This document shows positions 25,401 to 33,334 of a stretch of 58,840 nucleotides of DNA, piece after piece. This DNA is from Trinickia terrae (lineage in GTDB: Bacteria; Pseudomonadota; Gammaproteobacteria; Burkholderiales; Burkholderiaceae): assembly GCF_005144415.1 (NCBI RefSeq), contig NZ_SWJE01000026.1:1-58840 (forward strand), written 5' to 3'. The notes below the pieces were generated by a model. It was given only the letters and a program-made list of their open reading frames with translations, ran no database searches and was not told where the DNA came from. Made by a program: the position numbers and the translations under genes. Each line of letters starts with the position of its first letter. The stretch's first letter is position 1.

Positions 25401-25816
25401 CGGATCTGTTGCACGAGTTCCGGCGGCAGATAGCTGTTCACGCGCGCGTGCGGCCACGACAGGTTGCCGTTGTCATCGACGAGCCAGCCGAACGTCGTCA
25501 ACTGGAGCACGACCTGCCGGGCCACGCCGACCGGTGCGATGCGCCAGAGCAGCTCGTGCGGGACGACGGGTGGTGCGCCGTGCGGCTCGATGGCGGCGAC
25601 GTCGTCGGGCGTGGCGGCAAAGCCGCGCTGCAGGGCGATTCCGCCTTCATCGGCGGCTTCCCAGCCTTCCTCGCGCAGTGTCTTCAAGATCGCTGCGCGC
25701 AGATCCTCGTCCAAGCAATCGAGCAAGGAGGCCGGCACGAAGACGGGGGAGAGCGGGTCCAGAAACTTCGGCACCGCGCCCACGGGAGCTGCGGTGATGT
25801 AAAGCGCTTTGGTCAT
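22481..25816 (-). CDS. large BKACE-type (beta-keto acid cleavage) fusion protein with C-terminal domain of unknown function
   Basis: The 1111-residue protein begins like a BKACE/Kce enzyme (KALYITAAPVGAVPKF). It resumes that fold at 169 (SPYLPITAEQI), with zinc ligands in VVHFHTR (His195, His197), NLSTSARG, ASFSPGPVVF, IEVFNHTI, and VRVGLEDALNVFDP near 455. BKACE enzymes are Zn2+-dependent TIM barrels exchanging a beta-keto acid and acetyl-CoA for acetoacetate and a new CoA ester. Two features are unusual: a ~145-residue insertion after the first strand made of three related ~40-residue segments, and a ~640-residue C-terminal region I cannot assign. Typical BKACE proteins are ~270-310 residues. 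ATG 25816 has AGGA at proper spacing. It is the second gene of the operon. Confidence 0.75.
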   Translation of the reverse strand: MTKALYITAAPVGAVPKFLDPLSPVFVPASLLDCLDEDLRAAILKTLREEGWEAADEGGIALQRGFAATPDDVAAIEPHGAPPVVPHELLWRIAPVGVARQVVLQLTTFGWLVDDNGNLSWPHARVNSYLPPELVQQIRNADATILDALVAAGWAYRGAGYWQPGKGRSPYLPITAEQIVDDARRSLVEGAAVVHFHTRANDDRGQLEIPGLGAPISTGAQRNQIVLDDYEHIVTSLRDLEPAAILNLSTSARGNKSASESPLRRAHLKHYGPALAHPDVASFSPGPVVFQSGGGYDNPHGFLVQQLEHFMKIGVRPEIEVFNHTIVENATSIYRDALQKSGVPVLFMLVAAVDQHRRDAVSGELDDDSLIDVASRKQIATLLQSGDAESAAAAVRIAADALRPTVEKLREHFPSSRISILLPGAFHAILVGLALALDLDGVRVGLEDALNVFDPRVPGGIRRACGTGDQVRALRLELECRGIAILDPEALRDELGMARAEIALFRKTTKALSPYVPLAANAQALPSAAPLVAALSSVLDAYRQLEDRFAAELLSAAASLPTDPAALAAAVRETARVLGVNIRFFIEEQDRYSDHEHLVFSDIYAPQALNFAREILAQRGHSTARYDDALACYARPGETVSRETASYRIRADQFKSLPLRGLEYLASIPCRYNSDRTHVFNRQLRGDPHYSATMALLFHAIRELTLELRARSNAHQKAPGPVWSIISAADPNGQPERPIRQVVAARELPAVAAGIEWIVLPSTPTTHYPLGLKLSQGLANTFHGFLDQIVRDASLPGSHRPTRHAALRLVGITHTGRQLDGETVVEASMLYNRFALNADATGTFHGHTARVVYERLLLPRLVDRPRELAYTESQLAARDGDGFPLYTDGSRARRIDNSSIGRLTFLKLLAHSSGISTAQQLDVLTRLDAQRLGFDEDELRAVFDRAIVVSFASASDVRLDWPGTPVLDVTAFNDVRSLAGTTTADYLLAAGEPLDALRRTLQRSRSGLVPEGSYRYDHAGIVWHTGVHGKTVARLTGVFLMDDAARQHDGHSIRRYLEGTPRWLRHWLSVVYHAPAEAGATSVLRELRSGPDAAGEAATATGRSADSLSFA

Positions 25817-25932
25817 GGCATTCCTATTGTCTGGGCGAGACGGCGCCGCCGGACGGGCGAAGACCCGCCGGCACACTGGTGCCGTTCCTCTGATGATCGG
25901 AAGAAGACGCTTGGCTTAAGGCAACAACGGAT

Positions 25933-26886
25933 TTATTCGGGCGCGGCGCCGCGGCGCCAGGTGCTCACGGCTTCGGCCAGCACGGCAGTCAACACGAGCG
26001 AGGCGCCCAAGAGAACATTGGCGGTCAGCGCTTCGTGCACCAGCCCCCACGCGAGCAGCAGGCCACCGACCACTTGCAGCGCGGCGAGGATATCGACGGT
26101 GGCCGTCGTCAGGTGACGCTTGACCAGAATCCGCAGCGTGTGCGGAATGGCAGTGAAGAAAATGCCCAGTGCCAGTACGCCGAGCCACACGGTAAGGGGG
26201 ACCTCGGCCAGGTTCAGCCCCGCGCAACTGGGCGCGAACACGAGGGCGGCGATCGTGGTCTGCCACCCCATGATCGCGAGTCCGTCGCTTCTGGCGACGA
26301 GCTTGCGACTCAGGATGTTGCGCACGCTGAACAGCAAAGCGGATAGCAGGGCGAGACCGATCCCCGCGAGCATGTCCCCGCTACCGCCGGGGGCCGGCCG
26401 CAGGCACGCTACCCCGGCTGTCACGAGAATCGCTGAGACGACCTGCCGCCGCTGGGGGCGGCCGCCGAAGAATACGGGCTCCAGCAGACTCGTCATCATC
26501 GGATAGGTGAAAAGCGCGATCAGCACGAGGTTGACGTCGGTTTTCTTGTACGCCATGAACAGCGTGGCGAAATGCCCGGCCAGCAAAAGCCCGCAGATGA
26601 CCGTGTTCAAGCGGTCTGCCTTGTCGAGGCGGCGCCTGGTCAGGAGGCAAATGAGGTGGAGGGCCAGCGCCGCTATTAGGCTGCGACCTACGACAAGCGG
26701 CAGCGGGGCGAAATTCACCAGCTTGACAATCGGCCCGATAAACCCCTGGGAGAGGCCGGCGAGGCTCATCAGTATCAGGCTGACCCGTCGTGCGTAATCC
26801 GATCCCGGTAGCGGATTCATCGTTCCTTGGTCGGCCATTGCGGCGTGCGAACCCGCTCCAAATGACACCTCTGGGTGTCGCCTCAT
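25933..26886 (-). CDS. EamA/DMT family transporter, probable exporter
   Basis: The 317-residue protein has about ten membrane helices in two EamA repeats (first with FIGPIVKLVNFAPLPLVVGRSLIAALAL, second with SALLFSVRNILSRKLVARSDGLAIMGWQ). EamA proteins usually export metabolites or amino-acid derivatives across the inner membrane. ATG 26886 is preferred: AGGA lies ~8 bases upstream, while the upstream extension is AT-rich non-coding DNA. It is the first gene of a leftward operon, 116 bases ahead of the BKACE fusion gene. By position it probably exports the operon product. Confidence 0.8.
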   Translation of the reverse strand: MRRHPEVSFGAGSHAAMADQGTMNPLPGSDYARRVSLILMSLAGLSQGFIGPIVKLVNFAPLPLVVGRSLIAALALHLICLLTRRRLDKADRLNTVICGLLLAGHFATLFMAYKKTDVNLVLIALFTYPMMTSLLEPVFFGGRPQRRQVVSAILVTAGVACLRPAPGGSGDMLAGIGLALLSALLFSVRNILSRKLVARSDGLAIMGWQTTIAALVFAPSCAGLNLAEVPLTVWLGVLALGIFFTAIPHTLRILVKRHLTTATVDILAALQVVGGLLLAWGLVHEALTANVLLGASLVLTAVLAEAVSTWRRGAAPE

Positions 26887-27567
26887 AGGTTTATTCCTTT
26901 TGATTGAACTGAGTGTCGTAATGCTTGGTTTAAGGTGTTTGATTAAATGTCTTCTAATTCGAGGAGCGCTGATTCTAGGGCAATGCAATGCGAATGCAAA
27001 GCGATATATGAGAAATTGATATTCACGAGACTGAAGTTAGCTTTGAGCGGAAATGCACTATCGATGCGTGGAATGGAAAGAGCTCGGAGGTTGGCTGGGT
27101 GTGATTCTCGGCAAGGATTGCGGGGCGTGGCTTTCAAGGGGGTGTGGGTGAGTTCCGGGTGGCATGCTTATTCATTTTGATTGTTTCTGGTGAGTGCTTT
27201 TGGAAAGAATTCGTAATCTCGATGCCAGCCGGCTGGATTGAATTGCCTTGGGGTCGGAATTATCTGCCGAATTATCTGACCGGCATAATTCAGTGGAAAT
27301 TAATTCCTTTTCGAGTTTCCATTTTTCGGCGCGGCTTGCCGCCTTTCAATGCCCATCGGGCTTCCCTGGGTAACGTGAGTTTTTCGAATGTTTCCCCGTC
27401 GAAATACTCGCTTGCTGCGCCTGCCCGCGCCGCCAAGAATTCCGCCATCTCCGCGTATGGGGCGTTTTGCTACGCGCATTAAGTTCTTGCACCGGCAGCG
27501 CCGCTTTCATAGCGCCGACTGATTACGTATTTGGCGCCGCTCGCGAGCGGCATCGCGTCCCTCCACT
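26887..27567. promoter_or_regulatory. 681-base AT-rich divergent control region
   Basis: This is the promoter region for the leftward EamA-BKACE operon and the rightward aldehyde dehydrogenase operon. It is far AT-richer than its flanks. Short ORFs in it have no family-like content. Notable are two direct copies of GAATTATCTG at 27257 and 27269, followed by an inverted half (CATAATTC at ~27284). Confidence 0.55.
27257..27291. promoter_or_regulatory. direct plus inverted repeat, candidate operator
   Basis: GAATTATCTG occurs at 27257-27266 and 27269-27278, a 12-base spacing. A partial inverted copy (GCATAATTC) follows. Spacing near one helical turn suggests cooperative protein binding. The site is ~370 bases upstream of the EamA start and ~280 upstream of the aldehyde dehydrogenase start. 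No regulator can be named. Confidence 0.35.
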
Positions 27568-27573
27568 TTGGCA

Positions 27574-29004
27574 ATGACTATGCGAGTCGATCGAAACTAC
27601 ATCAACGGTCAGTTCACCGAGCCCGCCAGCGCCGCGCGCATCGCGGTCTACAACCCGGCGACCGAAGCGCAGATCGCCGAGATCTCCGCAGCCACCCGGG
27701 CCGAAGCGATCGCCGCCGTGGAAGCGGCTGCCGCTGCCCAGAAGCGCTGGCGCAAGCTGCCGGCCGCCGAGCGCGCCGCCTGCATGCACAAGCTCGCCGA
27801 CGCACTGACCGAGCTCGCGCCGGAAATCGGCCGCGCGCTCGCAGCCGAGTCGGGCAAGAGCGTCGCCGACGCCACCAACGAGTCGATCTACGCCGGCCAG
27901 ATCACCCGCTATCACGCCGAATGGGCGCGCCGCATCGAAGGCGAGATCATCCCGAGCGATACGCCCGACGAGAACCTGTTCCTGCAGCGCGAGCCGATCG
28001 GCGTCGTTGCCTGCCTGATTCCGTTCAACTACCCCGTCTATACGCTGATGCGCAAGGTCGCGCCGGCGCTGATCGCGGGCAACACCGTGGTGGTGCGTCC
28101 GAGCAACAACACGCCGACCTCCGCGTTCGAGATCGCCAAGGCCGTGCACCGCGCCGGCTTCCCCGCGGGCGTCGTCAACATCGTGGCGATGGATCACGAC
28201 ACGGCCGAAGCCGTCTGCACGCATCCGGCGGTCGGCATGATCACGCTGACGGGCAGCGTCAACGCGGGCCGCAAGGTGCTCGACTACTGCAAGGCGAACA
28301 TCGCGAAGCCGTCGCTGGAGCTGGGCGGCAAGACGCCGGCCATCATCGAGGCCGATGCCGATCTCGAGAAGGCCGCGCAGGCGCTGGTCGCCTCCAAGAC
28401 CACGCATTGCGGCCAGCTGTGCACCGCGATCGAGCGCGTGTACGTGCAGGAGAGCGTCTATGAGCGCTTCGTCGCGCTGCTCAAGGCGAACATGAGCGCC
28501 GTGAAGTTCGGTGATCGCAGCGAGCATCCCGGGCGCATGGGGCCGCTCGTGAACGCCGCGTCGCGCGAGGGCGTTCATGCGATGGTCGAGCGCGCGGCGG
28601 CCGCGGGGGCGAAGGTCGAGACGGGCGGCGTGATGCCGGAAGGCAAGGGCTTCTTCTATCCGCCGACGCTGCTCACGAACGTGCGCCAGGACATGGAGAT
28701 CGTCCAGGAAGAAACCTTCGGCCCGATCATGCCGGTGCTCAAGTACAGCACGATCGACGAGGCGATCGAGATGGCCAACGATCATCAGTTCGGCCTGTCG
28801 TCGGTGCTCTATACCGAGAACTACCGCACGGCGATGAAGGTCGCCAATGCGATCGAGGCGGGCGAGCTCTACGTGAACCGCACGCCGGCCGACCCGTATC
28901 AAGGCTTCCACGCGGGCTGGAAGCGCTCGGGCCTCGGCGGCGACGACGGCAAGCACGGCATGCTCGAATTCACGCAGACGCGTCTCGTCGTCATGAAGTA
29001 TTGA
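27574..29004 (+). CDS. aldehyde dehydrogenase family protein (AldA-like)
   Basis: The 476-residue enzyme has the NAD(P)-dependent ALDH fold. The active-site Glu is in LELGGKTP (~249), the catalytic Cys at ~283 in HCGQLCTAIERV, and EETFGPIMPV near 395. It resembles lactaldehyde/glycolaldehyde dehydrogenases (AldA). It oxidises an aldehyde to the acid in the cytoplasm. Starts at TTG 27568, ATG 27574 or ATG 27580 are all possible. It is first in a four-gene operon with an MFS transporter, an enolase-superfamily enzyme and a GMC oxidoreductase, so its aldehyde is probably generated from an imported sugar or alcohol. Confidence 0.88.
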   Translation: MTMRVDRNYINGQFTEPASAARIAVYNPATEAQIAEISAATRAEAIAAVEAAAAAQKRWRKLPAAERAACMHKLADALTELAPEIGRALAAESGKSVADATNESIYAGQITRYHAEWARRIEGEIIPSDTPDENLFLQREPIGVVACLIPFNYPVYTLMRKVAPALIAGNTVVVRPSNNTPTSAFEIAKAVHRAGFPAGVVNIVAMDHDTAEAVCTHPAVGMITLTGSVNAGRKVLDYCKANIAKPSLELGGKTPAIIEADADLEKAAQALVASKTTHCGQLCTAIERVYVQESVYERFVALLKANMSAVKFGDRSEHPGRMGPLVNAASREGVHAMVERAAAAGAKVETGGVMPEGKGFFYPPTLLTNVRQDMEIVQEETFGPIMPVLKYSTIDEAIEMANDHQFGLSSVLYTENYRTAMKVANAIEAGELYVNRTPADPYQGFHAGWKRSGLGGDDGKHGMLEFTQTRLVVMKY

Positions 29005-29025
29005 CCGGCGCCCAGGAGTGACTCG

Positions 29026-30327
29026 ATGTCAGACAGTGACGTATCGCAAGCGATAGCCGTAGGCGGCGCGCAGAGCACGCGCGCTCAACGTTATGTGCAG
29101 CTGATGCTGCTGGTCGTCGCGGCGGGGGCGATCTATCCGATTCTGTATCTGCGTCAGGTGTACCAGACGACGATGCTGGAGGTGTTCGCGATCAACGATA
29201 GCCAGCTCGGCTATCTGTATTCGTCGCTGGGCACGCTGTTTCTCGTGAGCTACCTGCCGAGCGGCTGGCTCGCCGACCGCATCGCGCCGCGCTTCCTGAT
29301 CTGCTTCTCGTTGATCGCGACAGGCGCGCTCGGCGTCTGGTATGCGACTGTGCCGTCGTATCCGATGCTGATGGTGATCTACTGCGGCTGGGGCATCACC
29401 ACGGGGCTGACGTTCTGGGCCGCCGTCATCAAGCGCGTGAACATGATCGCTCACGACGAGCAGGGCCGCTTCTTCGGCTTCCTCGACGGCGGACGCGGCC
29501 TGATCGAAGCGCTCCTGGCGACGATCGCGATCAGCCTGTTCGCGTACGTGGCGAACACGCGCGGCGAAGGGGTGGCCACCGGCTTCAAGCTCGTCGTGCA
29601 CATGTACGCGTTCATCTGCATCGGCTTGGGCGTGCTGCTCGCGCTCGTGAAGGACCCGGAGTCGCATGGCTCGGGCACGGCGAAGCGCAAGCGCGGCGGC
29701 AACGTGCTGACCGATCTCAAGCAGCTCGCGTCGATTCCCGAACTGTGGCTCGTCACCGCGATCGTGTTCTGCGGCTACCAGGTGTTCTGGGCGACCTACA
29801 GCTTCTCCGCGTATCTGCAGGAAGGCGGCTTCGGGCTCTCGGCGGTGGCGGCCGGCACGATCACGACGCTCAAGCTCTGGATGCGGCCGGTCGGCGGCAT
29901 CGGCGGCGGCTTTCTCGGCGACCGCTTCTCGAAGGTCGACATCCTGGTTTTCGCGCTCGTGTTCGCGGCGCTTTCGCTCGTCACGCTGATCGTGTCGCCG
30001 GGCTTTCATAACAACGTGTCGCTGGTGTTCCTCGTGCTCTTCATCGGCGTGCTGACCTATGCGATCCGCGGACTCTACTGGGCGCTCCTCGACGATTGCA
30101 ACGTGCCGCCGCATATCGCCGGTCTCGCGATCGGCCTGATCTCGGTGCTCGGCTATTCGCCCGACGCGTTCCTGCCGCTCTTGAACGGCTACCTCACGCA
30201 GAACTTCCCGGGCGCGCTCGGATATCAGATTTATTTCGGCTACGTGGCATGCATGGCGCTGCTCGGCGCAGTCGCCGCGCTCGTCTTGCGAAGCAGGCTC
30301 AACAACGGACAAGGTGTGAAGAAATGA
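29026..30327 (+). CDS. MFS transporter, probable substrate importer for the catabolic operon
   Basis: The 433-residue protein has 12 predicted helices and MFS loop motifs: SYLPSGWLADRIAPRFLI after TM2 (the GxLaDR motif) and GGFLGDRFSKVD in the second half. Start ATG 29026 lies 21 bases after the ALDH stop with GGAG upstream, and its stop overlaps the next start (ATGA). The family cannot be narrowed confidently by eye; a sugar-acid or polyol symporter would fit the enzymes on either side. Confidence 0.85.
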   Translation: MSDSDVSQAIAVGGAQSTRAQRYVQLMLLVVAAGAIYPILYLRQVYQTTMLEVFAINDSQLGYLYSSLGTLFLVSYLPSGWLADRIAPRFLICFSLIATGALGVWYATVPSYPMLMVIYCGWGITTGLTFWAAVIKRVNMIAHDEQGRFFGFLDGGRGLIEALLATIAISLFAYVANTRGEGVATGFKLVVHMYAFICIGLGVLLALVKDPESHGSGTAKRKRGGNVLTDLKQLASIPELWLVTAIVFCGYQVFWATYSFSAYLQEGGFGLSAVAAGTITTLKLWMRPVGGIGGGFLGDRFSKVDILVFALVFAALSLVTLIVSPGFHNNVSLVFLVLFIGVLTYAIRGLYWALLDDCNVPPHIAGLAIGLISVLGYSPDAFLPLLNGYLTQNFPGALGYQIYFGYVACMALLGAVAALVLRSRLNNGQGVKK

Positions 30328-31541
30328 AGGTCGTCTCGCTTGAAACGCATGTCGTCGCTGTTCCGCCGCCGCACGTGGGCGGCATGTACTGGATCTTCGT
30401 CAAGCTGAAGACCGATTGCGGCATCGAAGGCGTCGGCGAAATCTACTCGGCGACGTTCCATCCCAAGGCGATGGCGCCCGTCATCGAAGACGTGTTCCAG
30501 CGCTATCTGCTCGACCACGATCCGCACCGCGTCGAGCGGCTGTTTCGCGAGACCTATTCGAGCGGCTTCACGCAGCGCCCCGATCTCACGATGATGGGCG
30601 TGACGAGCGGCCTCGAGATGGCCTGCTGGGACATCATCGGCAAGGCGGCGGGCAAGCCTGTCTACGAGCTGCTGGGCGGCCTCGTGCATGAGAAGCTGCG
30701 TTCGTACACGTACCTGTATCCGAAGAATTCTAAAGGCGAATACGACTACGACGATCCGGATCTCGCCGCCGAATGCGCGGCGCAGAACGTGAAGAAAGGC
30801 TTCACCGCCGTCAAGTTCGACCCCGCCGGTCCCTACACGGCGTACTCGGGCCATCAGCTTTCGCTCGACGTGCTCGATCGTTGCGAAACGTTCTGCCGCA
30901 AGGTGCGCGAGGCCGTGGGCAGCAAGGCCGACATCCTGTTCGGCACGCACGGGCAGATGGTGCCGTCATCGGCGATCCGCCTCGCCAAGCGCCTCGAGAA
31001 ATACGATCCGCTCTGGTTCGAAGAGCCGGTGCCGCCGGGGCAGCCCGGCGCGATGGCCGAAGTCGCGAAGCACACGAGCATTCCGATCTCGGCCGGCGAG
31101 CGCCTGACGACCAAGTACGAATTCCACAAGCTGCTCGAAGCGGGCGGCGCGTCGATCATCCAGCTGAACGTGGCGCGCGTGGGCGGCCTGCTCGAGGCGA
31201 AGAAGGTGGCGACGCTCGCGGAGGTCTACTACGCGCAGATCGCACCGCACCTCTACAACGGGCCGGTCGGCGCAGCAGCGAGCATCCAGCTTGCCGCCTG
31301 CACGCCGAACTTCCTGATTCAGGAAAGCATCATGACGTGGGGCGGTTTCCACGCTGAAGTCGTGAAGACGCCGATTCGCTGGGAACAGGGCTACATCATT
31401 CCGTCGAAGGAGCCGGGCCTCGGCATCGAGCTGAACATGGACGTGGTGAAGATGCACAGCCCGTACACGGGCGAGCGCCTGCACCTGCAAATGGCGTCGA
31501 AGCCGCAGGACGTCAAGGACTTTTCGCCGGCCAAGGGCTGA
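30324..31541 (+). CDS. mandelate racemase/muconate lactonizing (enolase superfamily) enzyme
   Basis: The 405-residue protein has the N-terminal capping domain and the enolase barrel: general-base Lys in TAVKFDPAG (~165), Glu ligands in LWFEEPVPP and ISAGERL, and a barrel His in IAPHLYNGP. The first metal-ligand strand, usually LVDAN, here reads LFGTHGQM, so the usual Asp is missing. Enolase superfamily enzymes abstract an alpha-proton next to a carboxylate, giving dehydration, cycloisomerisation or racemisation. The LFGTHGQ variant recalls cycloisomerase-like members acting on anhydro or lactone sugar acids, but this is from memory. It is coupled to the MFS gene, suggesting it acts on a sugar acid produced by the ALDH. 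Confidence 0.85.
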   Translation: MKVVSLETHVVAVPPPHVGGMYWIFVKLKTDCGIEGVGEIYSATFHPKAMAPVIEDVFQRYLLDHDPHRVERLFRETYSSGFTQRPDLTMMGVTSGLEMACWDIIGKAAGKPVYELLGGLVHEKLRSYTYLYPKNSKGEYDYDDPDLAAECAAQNVKKGFTAVKFDPAGPYTAYSGHQLSLDVLDRCETFCRKVREAVGSKADILFGTHGQMVPSSAIRLAKRLEKYDPLWFEEPVPPGQPGAMAEVAKHTSIPISAGERLTTKYEFHKLLEAGGASIIQLNVARVGGLLEAKKVATLAEVYYAQIAPHLYNGPVGAAASIQLAACTPNFLIQESIMTWGGFHAEVVKTPIRWEQGYIIPSKEPGLGIELNMDVVKMHSPYTGERLHLQMASKPQDVKDFSPAKG

Positions 31542-31583
31542 GCGCCGCGCATCGAGACTGACCTTCGAATAGGGCATGCTGAA

Positions 31584-33257
31584 ATGAAATACGACTACAT
31601 CATCGTCGGCGCGGGATCCGCGGGCTGCATCCTGGCCAATCGCCTGACCGAATCCGGCAAGTACACCGTGCTGCTCGTCGAAGCGGGCGGCGAGGACAGC
31701 TCGTTCTGGTTCAAGGTCCCGGTGGGCTTCACGAAGACCTACTACAACGAGACCTACAACTGGATGTACTACAGCGAGCCCGAGAAGGAGCTCGGCAACC
31801 GCTCGATCTATTGCCCGCGCGGCAAGGTGCAGGGCGGCTCGGGCTCGATCAACGCGATGGTGTACGTGCGCGGCCAGCGTCACGATTTCGACGACTGGGC
31901 CGCTGCCGCGGACGATGCCGCCTGGTCGTACGAAGGCGTGCTGCCTTACTTCAGGAAGCTCGAATCGCACCCGCTCGGCAACACGAAGTACCACGGCGCG
32001 AACGGGCCGATCGCGATCACGTCGATGAAGGAAGGCGCGCATCCGATCGTGCATACCTTCCTGAAAGGCTGCGAGCAGCTCGGCTATCGCCGCAACGAGG
32101 ACTTCAACGGCGAGACGATCGAAGGCGCCGGCATCTACGACTTGAACACGAAGAATGGGCAGCGCGCGTCGAGCAGCTTCATGTATCTGCATCCGGCGCT
32201 GAGCCGGCCGAACCTCACGGTCGAGCGCGAGGCGCTCGTCACGCGCGTGCTGTTCGACGAGAGCAAGCGCGCGGTCGGCATCACGCTCACGCAATCGGGC
32301 AAGACGCGCGAGTTCAGCGCGAGCCGGGAAGTCATCATGGCTGCGGGCGCGGTCGATACGCCGAAGCTGCTGCAGCTGTCGGGCGTCGGCGGCAAGGCGC
32401 TGCTCGCGAAGTGCGATGTGCCGCTCGTGCATGAGTTGCCGGCTGTCGGCCGGAACCTCCAGGACCACTTCTGCGTGAGCTTCTATTTCCGCGCCAACTG
32501 CAAGACGCTGAACGACGAGATGCGCCCGCTCCTCGGCAAGCTGAAGATCGGCCTGCAATACCTGCTGACGCACAAAGGGCCGCTTTCGATGAGCGTGAAC
32601 CAGGGCGGAGGCTTCTTCAAGGGCGATGAATCGCTCGATCATCCGAACATCCAGCTCTATTTCAATCCGCTCTCGTACCGGATTCCGCAGAGCAGCAAGG
32701 CGAGCCTCGAGCCGGAACCGTACTCGGGCTTCCTGATCGCGTTCAACCCGTGCCGGCCGACGAGCCGCGGCTCGATCGAGATCGGCTCGAATCGCGCGGA
32801 AGATGCCGCGAAGATCCGCCTCAACGCGCTGACCACGCAGAAGGACATCGACGAGGCGATCCAGGGCTGCATGCTGATCCGCAAGCTGATGACCGCACAG
32901 GCGTTGAAGGAGATCACGATCGAGGAGATCTCGCCCGGCCCGCAGTACAGGACCGATGCGGACATGCTCAAGTATTTCCGCGAGAACTCGGGCTCGATCT
33001 ATCACCTGTGCGGCTCGTGCACGATGGGCGACGATGCAACGACGTCGGTCGTCGATGCGCGCCTGAAGGTGCATGGCATGCAGGGATTGCGGATCGTCGA
33101 CGCGTCGGTGTTCCCGAACGTGACGTCGGGGAACATCAATGCGGCGACGATGATGGTTGCGGAGAAGGGTGCGGAGATGATTCTCGAAGATGCTCAGGCT
33201 GCGGGTGCGCGCGGCGGCGACGCTGCTCGCGCTGCGGAGGCGGTGCATTCGCATTGA
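31584..33257 (+). CDS. GMC family FAD-dependent alcohol oxidoreductase
   Basis: The 557-residue protein has the FAD-binding N-terminus (YDYIIVGAGSAGCILANRL), a GMC signature (RGKVQGGSGSINAMVYVRG), and the C-terminal catalytic region with His at ~474 in YHLCGSCTMG and Asn in TSGNINAATMMVAEKGAEMI. GMC enzymes such as choline dehydrogenase oxidise primary or secondary alcohols to carbonyls. With the ALDH it can complete an alcohol-to-acid conversion. It is the last gene of the operon, 42 bases after the enolase-type gene, and is followed by a terminator. No signal peptide, so cytoplasmic. Confidence 0.9.
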   Translation: MKYDYIIVGAGSAGCILANRLTESGKYTVLLVEAGGEDSSFWFKVPVGFTKTYYNETYNWMYYSEPEKELGNRSIYCPRGKVQGGSGSINAMVYVRGQRHDFDDWAAAADDAAWSYEGVLPYFRKLESHPLGNTKYHGANGPIAITSMKEGAHPIVHTFLKGCEQLGYRRNEDFNGETIEGAGIYDLNTKNGQRASSSFMYLHPALSRPNLTVEREALVTRVLFDESKRAVGITLTQSGKTREFSASREVIMAAGAVDTPKLLQLSGVGGKALLAKCDVPLVHELPAVGRNLQDHFCVSFYFRANCKTLNDEMRPLLGKLKIGLQYLLTHKGPLSMSVNQGGGFFKGDESLDHPNIQLYFNPLSYRIPQSSKASLEPEPYSGFLIAFNPCRPTSRGSIEIGSNRAEDAAKIRLNALTTQKDIDEAIQGCMLIRKLMTAQALKEITIEEISPGPQYRTDADMLKYFRENSGSIYHLCGSCTMGDDATTSVVDARLKVHGMQGLRIVDASVFPNVTSGNINAATMMVAEKGAEMILEDAQAAGARGGDAARAAEAVHSH

Positions 33258-33277
33258 GGCGGATGCAGCTGCTTTGG

Positions 33278-33318
33278 CGGCCCGCGCGAGCCCAGGCGGT
33301 TCGTGCGGGCCGTTTTTT
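33278..33318 (+). terminator. rho-independent terminator after the catabolic operon
   Basis: A GC-rich 12-pair stem with one G-U (33278-33289 with 33301-33312) and an 11-base loop is followed by six T residues. It lies between the GMC gene and the convergent yigZ-like gene. Confidence 0.85.
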
Positions 33319-33334
33319 CGTTTACGTCGCGGGA

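Noticed and set aside
26947-27482. Two short plus-strand ORFs (77 and 112 residues) in the AT-rich control region
   Set aside because: No ribosome binding site and no protein-like pattern; probably non-coding.
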